From Spirochaeta sp. (GTDB lineage: Bacteria > Spirochaetota > Spirochaetia > Spirochaetales_E > Spirochaetaceae_B), in contig JAUUYD010000078.1 of the NCBI GenBank assembly GCA_030590585.1, positions 1 to 8,571 on the forward strand: DNA of 8,571 nucleotides. The letters are read 5' to 3'. The notes under the pieces were generated by a model. It searched no databases. It saw only the letters and a program-made list of their open reading frames with translations, and had not been told where the DNA came from. The translations under genes were made by a program, and so were the position numbers. Of the stretch, positions 1 through 5,443 are shown piece after piece. Every line of letters begins with the position of its first letter. The first letter of the stretch is position 1.

Positions 1-115
1 GGCTGTCTTCAGGAGGCCAGAGGACAACTGCTGTTCCAAGATTTCCACATCCTGATAAAGTAAGCAGGATAAGTGCGGCAGTCAGGATTATGATACCTTT
101 CATTCTATTTTTCAT
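1..115 (-). CDS. Lipoprotein, partial (C-terminus beyond left edge)
   Basis: Only the first 38 codons are in the window, starting at the ATG at 115-113 (MKNRMKGIIILTAAL...). The sequence is a classic lipoprotein signal: basic n-region (K2, R4, K6), a hydrophobic core of about 12 residues, and a lipobox LSGC with the lipidated Cys at residue 23. The mature start continues GNLGTAVVLWPPEDS and the frame is still open at base 1. An in-frame ATG at 103 is an alternative start, and neither ATG has a clear Shine-Dalgarno. The gene follows the secreted protein at 169-996 after 53 bp and is probably the fifth gene of the same operon. The VVLWPPEDS segment reminds me of spirochaetal SH3-type lipoproteins, but that is recollection and the body of the protein is not visible. 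Function unknown. Confidence 0.75.
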   Translation of the reverse strand, partial: MKNRMKGIIILTAALILLTLSGCGNLGTAVVLWPPEDS

Positions 116-168
116 ATTTTTATCGATTATTCAGGGCTGTTCCCTTCGAGGGTAACAACCTTTTTAAG

Positions 169-996
169 TTAATCAGCTCCGGAATCGAGGAGGATGACGA
201 TTTTGCCATCGGATAATGCCTGCCTACCGGAATCTGCGGCTAGAATACGCCGGGTATCTTCTTCACTGAGAATAATGTCACAGGGATATTCACCATACAA
301 TTCCCTGGCCATGACTTTATAGGGTCTTCGGCCAATGAGAGATTCGGCTTTTTCTCTACTCTCCAGGCTGCGATAGGAGAGCAGCTTTCCGTTTTCAAGT
401 GCCGGATCGGCCAGTACCTCAAGGTTTTCGGATAATACACGGGCATATAATGCCGGGCGGACATCAGAGAATAGACTGGTACCTCGAACAGGCAGACTCT
501 TTGGCACATAGATTAATATTCCTGTCCACCCGTCATCGGGAACAGCTACCCAGCCGATTGGTTTCCCGGATAATGTCTCAAATCCTGCTGCGGGAATAAT
601 CCGAGGCAGAACTTCAGCCAGCTCTATCGAATATGAGGCTTCAACCGATTTCCGGTTTTCGGATAATCTGCTCCATTCCCGGTTGAGAGAGCGGGCCAGA
701 TTCTCAATTGTTGTTCTTAAAGATGGATTTTTTTCCATCTGTTCTTCCAGGGTTCCCCGGCGGTTCCATGCCAATCGGCCCAATTCTTTAATAACATACG
801 GAGGCAGATTTCTTTCAAGTGCCGTTAATGCCTGTGGATGATCCGAAGGAGACATTCCGGAACCTAACGGCTCTGATGCCATGAGTTCGAAACGGCCGGT
901 ACTCCAGTCTATTGAAGATTCCACTACAATCTGAGCAAAAATGCCCTGAGGTACTGAAATCATGGCAAAGATTAAGAATACACGGGACATTTTCAC
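169..996 (-). CDS. Secreted protein, LPP20/FlgT-like C-terminal half
   Basis: The 275-residue product has a cleavable signal peptide (residues 1-21, cut predicted after GIFA) and no lipobox. After a short SSIDWSTGRFEL segment (27-38) comes a charged, probably helical region (about 55-130). The C-terminal half (about 147-272) has the order GWTGILIYVPKSLPV, a PALYARVLSE segment, then DIILSEEDTRRIL and GKIVILLD at the end. This layout resembles exported LPP20/FlgT-type proteins, which carry a tGlvId...vY segment and finish with dvviS.edA..il....L..GkVvivvD. The resemblance is by eye only. The start is GTG at 996, which overlaps the stop of the transglycosylase gene (GTGA) and lies 4 nt after GAGGAGGAGG. 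An ATG two codons later (990) is also possible. Localisation is periplasm or outer surface. Substrate and partners are unknown; co-expression with a lytic transglycosylase suggests envelope work. Confidence 0.85.
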   Translation of the reverse strand: MKMSRVFLIFAMISVPQGIFAQIVVESSIDWSTGRFELMASEPLGSGMSPSDHPQALTALERNLPPYVIKELGRLAWNRRGTLEEQMEKNPSLRTTIENLARSLNREWSRLSENRKSVEASYSIELAEVLPRIIPAAGFETLSGKPIGWVAVPDDGWTGILIYVPKSLPVRGTSLFSDVRPALYARVLSENLEVLADPALENGKLLSYRSLESREKAESLIGRRPYKVMARELYGEYPCDIILSEEDTRRILAADSGRQALSDGKIVILLDSGAD

Positions 997-2333
997 AATT
1001 CCTCCTCCTCAGCCGGGACATGAAGCATACTGCCGGTCATCAGCATCGCACTCAAAGGGCGATGGTTCGCTTCGGCAAGTCTTTCAGGTCTGATTCCGTA
1101 GCTGCGGGCTATAGACCAGAACGAATCCCCTGGTTTGACACGGTATCTGCCGCTCCATTGGGGAAGATCATCTTTATCCGCAGCTTCGGGTTTTATCTCA
1201 TTTCCGGGAAGATACAATTTTTCGCCGATTCTGAGTACCCGGTTCAGAACATGGTCATTGTAACTCAGCAGCTCAGACAATGAAATGCCGATATCGTCTG
1301 CAACTCCTGAAAGTGTATCTCCGGATTTTACCGTATATCGCCAGAATCGTTCCGGAGAATTCTCCTTCTCAAGGGCTGTCAGCCATTGAACGGTTTTCTC
1401 AGCATACTCCTTTGGAACTTTAAGATAATAGGGCAGGGAAGGCGGGGGAGTTACAGGATGATGCAGTTCTGTGTAAGCCAATCCGGCAGATTCGGTATCA
1501 AGTCCAGTTGCCTCCATCAGTTTTCCAATATGTATCGATCGATCAAGGGGTATCCTTACCCAGCTTGTCGGTATACCCCAGCGTATGGGCAGGCCGATTC
1601 TTCCGGAATGGGCTGTAATATATGCTACGGCGATTACCTGCGGGACATAATTCCGGGTTTCGGAAGGCAGAACATCTTCATCCAGGAGCTCCCAATACGT
1701 GTTTAAACCGGTTTCATCCCGGAGGCGCCGAATCCGGGTGGGGCCGGCGTTGTAGGACGCAATAGCCAGAAGCCAATCTGAAAAGAGACGATGGTAGAAC
1801 GCGAGTTCCTGCATTGCGGCTTCTGTTGACCGCCAGACATCCCGTCTCTCATCCCGCCATGCATCGATAATCAGATTTCGTCCGCGAGCGCTTGATTCCA
1901 TAAACTGCCAGGGTCCGGCCGCACCGGAAGAAGATACTGCATCAATCCTCCAATTGGATTCGACAATAGGGATGGCAGAGAGCTCCCAGGGAAGACCGGA
2001 CTCCCTGATAATGGTATCAACAGCAGTCCTGAATTCGAAAACTCTGTTTAATGAGACTTCCAGTTTCCCAACGCCTTCAGCTGAAGTCCATTGTTCGAGC
2101 CAGTAGGTAAATTCCTGACGCGATTCGATTAGCGTATTAAAATCAATCGACCATGCTTTTGGCGCCGCATGATTCTGTCTGGCCGGCAGGTATGGTGCGG
2201 TGTAAGGGAGCTTGCTGCTTCCGATTGTTCCTTCAGGTACTGCGGGAACCGAATCGGCAAAGCCCGGGCTGATGTAGAATCCTGCGGCAGGCAGGAGTAT
2301 CAGAGCCGTTCGCCGAAGTAAATTCCAGCCCAT
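993..2333 (-). CDS. MltD-like lytic murein transglycosylase, GH23 plus two LysM
   Basis: The predicted protein (446 residues from the ATG at 2333) cleaves glycan strands of peptidoglycan in the periplasm, forming 1,6-anhydro ends. It has a signal peptide (1-26, cut after PGFA), then a GH23/SLT domain at about 95-240. The catalytic Glu is E125 in IPIVESNW, followed by the SSGAAGPWQFM motif (135-145) and ASYNAGPTR (192-200), all in the order seen in MltD. NYVPQVIAVAYI (229-240) is the usual closing helix. Two LysM repeats follow, YTVKSGDTL... (333-376) and YRVKPGDSF... (397-441), which bind N-acetylglucosamine-containing glycan. There is no lipobox, unlike E. coli MltD. A TTG at 2339 in frame would add two residues; I prefer the ATG, though neither has a good Shine-Dalgarno. 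The start lies inside the 3' end of the upstream lipoprotein gene, so translation is probably coupled. All active-site motifs look intact. Confidence 0.93.
   Translation of the reverse strand: MGWNLLRRTALILLPAAGFYISPGFADSVPAVPEGTIGSSKLPYTAPYLPARQNHAAPKAWSIDFNTLIESRQEFTYWLEQWTSAEGVGKLEVSLNRVFEFRTAVDTIIRESGLPWELSAIPIVESNWRIDAVSSSGAAGPWQFMESSARGRNLIIDAWRDERRDVWRSTEAAMQELAFYHRLFSDWLLAIASYNAGPTRIRRLRDETGLNTYWELLDEDVLPSETRNYVPQVIAVAYITAHSGRIGLPIRWGIPTSWVRIPLDRSIHIGKLMEATGLDTESAGLAYTELHHPVTPPPSLPYYLKVPKEYAEKTVQWLTALEKENSPERFWRYTVKSGDTLSGVADDIGISLSELLSYNDHVLNRVLRIGEKLYLPGNEIKPEAADKDDLPQWSGRYRVKPGDSFWSIARSYGIRPERLAEANHRPLSAMLMTGSMLHVPAEEEEL
1001..1010 (-). promoter_or_regulatory. Ribosome binding site for the secreted protein gene
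   Basis: The minus strand reads GAGGAGGAGG, a repeated and near-ideal Shine-Dalgarno, ending 4 nt before the GTG at 996 and 10 nt before the ATG at 990. The same bases encode the Glu-rich C-terminus (EEEEL) of the transglycosylase, so the tail of one protein doubles as the ribosome binding site of the next. Confidence 0.75.
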
Positions 2334-3337
2334 TCCCAACTACCGTTTACTTCAGGATCAGCCGGATAATCTATCCGGCGAAAATACAAATACCATGTGG
2401 GGATTTTCCATGTCCAACCAGCTGTTTTGAGATATGCTTCACTGTCGTTCGAATAACTCTCCAACTCTCTGTTGTACCTGATGCTTGATTTCAGGAAGGA
2501 ACCGAGAGTCATTGGAATATGAGTGAATGAATCCGATGTTTCCTGAGTCCAGTTCATCAGGAAAAAATCATCAGCCTGGAATCGTGTCAGCAGCTTGATA
2601 TCCTGGGTTCTGATTGCATATTTGATTGTTGATACCAGATCATCCAGATGTTCCATCGTCCAGTACTTGTTACTGTCGTGAAAAGTCAGATCGGAGATAA
2701 CACGGCTTCTGGCATCCGGGATCTTGGGAACTACCGTGTCAGGGTATTCCAGGTAATCACGGTATGCCTGGTACATGGCATCCCATTCTCCGATTTTCCT
2801 GTACTCTCCGGCAAGCAGATACAGGTTCAGTCCGGGGTCTATACGGTCCGGGTAATAGCGTCCCATTTCAAGGCGCATATCAATGGCTTCTCTTGGATTT
2901 GTTGTTTTATTGGCAATTTCACCCATGGCAAGAAGGTGCAGTGATTGATTTTTGATCTCGAGATCCGGGAAGTTCTTTAAAAGTCTTCTCATATAGTCCA
3001 GTGCCAGTGATTCAGACCCGGATTCACGGGCCCCTTCAGCCATGGCCATGAGATAGTATGTCCCGTAAGGATCGGCGGGATGTGTTTCAAGTACTTCACC
3101 GAGTAATGCCCCGAGCCATTTGATATCACCGGTATTTCTGGAACGGGCTATAACCGGTTCAAGAGCGGCAAACCGCATTGCCGGATCAACCCCGGGCTGT
3201 CGGGAAATCTCCAAAAGCTCCATGATATCTTTATCATTATAAAGAGACTGAGGTATTGTTTTATCAGAACCGCAGGCCGTCAAAAGCAGCAGAGAGCTCA
3301 AGACGGCTGCGGGAAATATCAGGCCGCTTCGGATCAT
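2300..3337 (-). CDS. TPR-type lipoprotein with Trp-rich C-terminal domain
   Basis: From the ATG at 3337 the product is 345 residues with a standard lipoprotein signal: MIRS, a hydrophobic stretch and lipobox LLTAC with Cys22. Residues about 45-200 are helical pairs with TPR character, including YGTYYLMAMAEGARESGSES (91-110) and LYLLAGEYRKIGEWDAMYQA (172-191), spaced like TPR units; I cannot fix the repeat count. Residues about 215-345 form a distinct region ending with a Trp/Tyr-rich block (TAGWTWKIPTWYLYFRR at 305-321, then NGSWEWAGIYFG) that I do not recognise from any characterised family. Longer in-frame starts exist at ATG 3361 and TTG 3376; I chose 3337 because it gives a normal-length signal and sits 10 nt after the stop of a 15-codon upstream ORF. 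The 3' end overlaps the transglycosylase gene start by 34 nt. A TPR lipoprotein next to a lytic transglycosylase could be a scaffold or partner for it, which is inference. Confidence 0.85.
   Translation of the reverse strand: MIRSGLIFPAAVLSSLLLLTACGSDKTIPQSLYNDKDIMELLEISRQPGVDPAMRFAALEPVIARSRNTGDIKWLGALLGEVLETHPADPYGTYYLMAMAEGARESGSESLALDYMRRLLKNFPDLEIKNQSLHLLAMGEIANKTTNPREAIDMRLEMGRYYPDRIDPGLNLYLLAGEYRKIGEWDAMYQAYRDYLEYPDTVVPKIPDARSRVISDLTFHDSNKYWTMEHLDDLVSTIKYAIRTQDIKLLTRFQADDFFLMNWTQETSDSFTHIPMTLGSFLKSSIRYNRELESYSNDSEAYLKTAGWTWKIPTWYLYFRRIDYPADPEVNGSWEWAGIYFGERL
2361..2379 (-). repeat. Perfect 8-bp inverted repeat, 3-nt loop, before the transglycosylase start
   Basis: GCCGGATA at 2361-2368 and TATCCGGC at 2372-2379 are exact reverse complements with a 3-nt loop. 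The repeat lies in the coding region of the TPR lipoprotein (residues RRIDYPA) and ends about 22-28 nt before the transglycosylase start on the transcript. There is no U-tract, so it is not an intrinsic terminator. It could shape access to the weak downstream start or be a codon-driven coincidence. Confidence 0.45.
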
Positions 3338-3347
3338 TCTGAAAGGA

Positions 3348-3395
3348 TCATATCCCCACATCCGAGTTATTAGCAAGGTATCCGGTAATCGTCAT
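3348..3395 (-). other. 15-codon upstream ORF, possible leader or coupling ORF
   Basis: A short ORF starts at ATG 3395-3393 and ends at TGA 3350-3348, encoding MTITGYLANNSDVGI. Its ATG overlaps the stop of the GGDEF-like membrane protein as TAATG and is preceded by AGGAG with 5-nt spacing, the best initiation signal at this junction. It is in a different frame from the lipoprotein gene, and its stop lies 10 nt before the lipoprotein ATG at 3337, a distance suited to reinitiation. It may be a coupling ORF, a leader peptide, or the trace of a frameshift in an older, longer lipoprotein N-terminus. Whether it is translated cannot be told from sequence. Confidence 0.35.
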
Positions 3396-4570
3396 TAATT
3401 CTCCTGACTTTTCAGGTACTCTCTGTATTTCTCCGGATCAGAGCGGAAGGCCACAATATTTTTTGTGAGATCTGTTTTTCTCAGTGCATTCTCCGCTTCA
3501 TTCAGAAGGCGTTCCGCGCTGATAAGTCTTCCATTCCGGGAAGCTATACCGGATCTCAGGCTGCGGCTGCCAGTGCTGTTGATATTATCCTTGATAAAAT
3601 CTTCCGTCATGGACAGGGCTGTATCAAGATCTTTGTTGATTTCAATAACCGCAACATTTCCGCCATCCAGAGAAAAGACGAGGTCTTTGTATGTGTATGA
3701 ATTGCGAATTTGATCTTCAGTATCCGACTCTCCGGAGAAAATCAGAAGTGACAAATCCTGATTGAATGAAGCAGCCCGTTCCAATTCCAGCTCAAGCCGG
3801 CTGGTAATTTCATTATCCGGTATGTCCGCTGAACCGGCAGGTTCTTCCGGGAAGTCATCCAGATCGGGCAAAGTGAAATCGTCATCAATCGACATTGAAT
3901 TGCTGATCTCAGGGCCGCTCCCAAAAAGATCGTTATCATCAAAACGATCAAGTTCATCATTATCGGAGAACTCGTCAGGCTGATATCCCGGACTCTTATC
4001 ATCCGCTTCATCTGAGTCCACGTTCTGCCCTTTTGGTTTCACAAATATCAGGACAAGAGTAATGGCAAACAATCCAACTACAGTAATGAGGATAATCATC
4101 AGGTTATTGCGTATTTCCGCACCTGTGAGGGTTGCCGACACATAAGTAGCCTCAAGGCCCTGCATTTCTTTTACATGCATGGGTTTACTGATTTTATGGT
4201 ATCGAATTTTCGCAGGAAAACCATCGAATCGGTCTGAGTCTGCTATCGGAACTCTTGAGAATTCCCCGGCAATCGATTTAACTACACTCAATCTCAGGCC
4301 GTCATCATGAGAATATACCTGTATCGCAATCAGAGACGGGTTGTCATTCATGAGCTTTTCAGCAATAGCCACTTCTGTTCCCACATCCCTGTTTTCTGTC
4401 AGGGTATCGGATAAGCGGCGTGTGTAAACATCGGTTCGTGCTACGAAATCTGATATCCGTACGGCGCGTGATTGATAGGTCTTCCAGCCGAAGAATGCAA
4501 TGACACAAAGCAATACAGCGACGACGAAGACAGTGTAAACAACTGATACGGTCTTCTTCATAAACTTCAT
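3395..4570 (-). CDS. Two-TM membrane protein with degenerate GGDEF-like domain
   Basis: The 391-residue product begins MKFMKK and has a first membrane helix at about 8-28, an extracytoplasmic region of about 120 residues (30-152), a second helix at about 156-177, and then a strongly acidic linker (about 183-256, full of D and E). The C-terminal 120 residues (257-376) have the layout of a diguanylate cyclase domain: SRLELELERAASFNQDLSLL, then DLVFSLDGGNVAVI (296-309), then RSGIASRNGRLISAERLLNE (339-358) and ENALRKT. Ungapped alignment with the usual DLVARYGGDEFAVI places DGGNV where GGDEF should be, so metal- and GTP-binding residues are lost and cyclase activity is unlikely. The extracytoplasmic region (for example NPSLIAIQVYSHDDG) recalls PDC/Cache sensors, tentatively. 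It is the first gene of the left operon, so it could sense an envelope signal or act as a structural adaptor. The ATG at 4570 has no Shine-Dalgarno; an ATG at 4561 is the alternative. Confidence 0.85.
   Translation of the reverse strand: MKFMKKTVSVVYTVFVVAVLLCVIAFFGWKTYQSRAVRISDFVARTDVYTRRLSDTLTENRDVGTEVAIAEKLMNDNPSLIAIQVYSHDDGLRLSVVKSIAGEFSRVPIADSDRFDGFPAKIRYHKISKPMHVKEMQGLEATYVSATLTGAEIRNNLMIILITVVGLFAITLVLIFVKPKGQNVDSDEADDKSPGYQPDEFSDNDELDRFDDNDLFGSGPEISNSMSIDDDFTLPDLDDFPEEPAGSADIPDNEITSRLELELERAASFNQDLSLLIFSGESDTEDQIRNSYTYKDLVFSLDGGNVAVIEINKDLDTALSMTEDFIKDNINSTGSRSLRSGIASRNGRLISAERLLNEAENALRKTDLTKNIVAFRSDPEKYREYLKSQEN
3401..3405 (-). promoter_or_regulatory. Ribosome binding site AGGAG before the 15-codon ORF
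   Basis: The minus strand reads AGGAG AATTA ATG, a strong Shine-Dalgarno with 5-nt spacing to the ATG at 3395. None of the in-frame starts of the lipoprotein itself (3376, 3361, 3337) has a comparable site. Confidence 0.6.
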
Positions 4571-4591
4571 TATACTGTAAACAGGAGGCTT
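4571..4591. promoter_or_regulatory. 21-bp divergent spacer, promoters probably inside flanking genes
   Basis: Only 21 bp separate the two divergent starts. On the plus strand TATACT at 4571-4576 is a good -10 hexamer, but a start 6-7 nt later would fall on the ribosome binding site and no convincing -35 lies 17 bp upstream. On the minus strand a -10-like TATATT (complement of 4598-4603) lies inside the MEMO gene, with only a poor -35. Both transcripts would have very short leaders or promoters buried in the opposing gene. Confidence 0.25.
4583..4588 (+). promoter_or_regulatory. Ribosome binding site AGGAGG for the MEMO-family gene
   Basis: AGGAGG is a consensus Shine-Dalgarno. It ends 3 nt before the GTG at 4592 and 6 nt before the TTG at 4595. 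The spacing favours TTG 4595 as the real start, which would drop one residue from the protein given here. Confidence 0.7.
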
Positions 4592-5443
4592 GTGTTGAAT
4601 ATACGTAAAGGAGCTTTATCTGAAGGCTGGTATCCGTCGTCTGACAGGGAAATTCAGGAACTTTTATCCACATGGAAGGATGAAAAACCATCATTCGGCT
4701 CCGGGGGCAGTACCATTGCCGGCATCGTGCCGCATGCAGGATGGACTTTCTGCGGATCAATTATTGCCGATGTGCTGTTATCTCTCCAGGAAGATCTGGA
4801 AACCATAGTGATTCTCGGCGGCCACAACCCTCCCGGCGGGCCGTTGATCGGATATTATGAAGATGCATGGGAACTTCCTTCCAGGATGCTTCAGCGGGAC
4901 GCGGAATTGTCCGGGCAGGTTGAAATGATGCTGCCGGAAGGCTTCACCCTTTTGAGTGAGAATTCTGTAGATAATACAGTAGAAGTGATTATTCCTCTTG
5001 CTGCAGCGATGTATCCAGACGTGAAGTGGGCGGCCTGGAGGCTTCCAGCCGATGAACGGGCCATAATTTTTGGTGAAAAGCTCGCCGAAGCTGTAATGAA
5101 AACAGGACGGCGGACAGCCGTGATAGGGTCTACCGATCTGACTCATTACGGGCCGAATTACGGTTTTTCCCCGACGGACTCCCTGGATTCTCCCTCTGAA
5201 TGGATGGAAAGGCGGGATAGAAAAATTCTTCGGGCCTTTGCTAATTTTGAAGGGCGAAGAGCCCTGGAACTGGCAGTGTCTGAAAAATCGGCATGCTCGG
5301 CAGGTGCCGCGGCAGGGGCTATGGCCTTTGCGGAGAGCTGCGGAACTGCTGCCGGGAAAATACTCTCCTATTCTACAAGCAGAGATATCTATCCTTCTTC
5401 TTCATTTGTTGGATACGGTTCGATTATCTGGGAACCCGGCTGA
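4592..5443 (+). CDS. MEMO1 / AmmeMemoRadiSam system protein B family
   Basis: The 283-residue product matches the MEMO family end to end. It has IVPHAGWTFCG (45-55) for the usual PHAGY.YSG, VILGGHNPPGG (73-83) for LGPsH, TDLTHYGPNYGF (181-192) for SDLTHYG..YG, KSACSAGAAAG (232-242) for the Cys motif, and GYGSIIW near the C-terminus. The likely metal-site residues H48, H78 and C235 correspond to the His, His and Cys reported to bind iron in human MEMO1. The family's EHSlEVqlP motif is altered to DNTVEVIIP (128-136). These proteins are distant relatives of extradiol dioxygenases; in prokaryotes they often accompany an AMMECR1 protein and a radical SAM enzyme, neither of which is in this window. 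The biochemical role in bacteria is unsettled. The gene stands alone on the plus strand, divergent from the left operon and overlapping the Maf gene tail to tail by 20 bp. The start is GTG 4592 or, by ribosome-site spacing, TTG 4595. Confidence 0.92.
   Translation: MLNIRKGALSEGWYPSSDREIQELLSTWKDEKPSFGSGGSTIAGIVPHAGWTFCGSIIADVLLSLQEDLETIVILGGHNPPGGPLIGYYEDAWELPSRMLQRDAELSGQVEMMLPEGFTLLSENSVDNTVEVIIPLAAAMYPDVKWAAWRLPADERAIIFGEKLAEAVMKTGRRTAVIGSTDLTHYGPNYGFSPTDSLDSPSEWMERRDRKILRAFANFEGRRALELAVSEKSACSAGAAAGAMAFAESCGTAAGKILSYSTSRDIYPSSSFVGYGSIIWEPG

Noticed and set aside
1..168. CCCTTCGAGGG at 142-152 as a terminator after the secreted protein gene
   Set aside because: A 4-bp stem with no U-tract; the downstream lipoprotein gene is probably co-transcribed.
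4569..4574. Minus-strand TATAAT hexamer at the start of the membrane-protein gene
   Set aside because: It overlaps the ATG at 4570, so it cannot direct transcription of that start. It could only serve a later internal start.
4575..4584. CTGTAAACAG inverted repeat in the divergent spacer, considered as an operator
   Set aside because: Arms of only 4 bp with no second copy; expected by chance.
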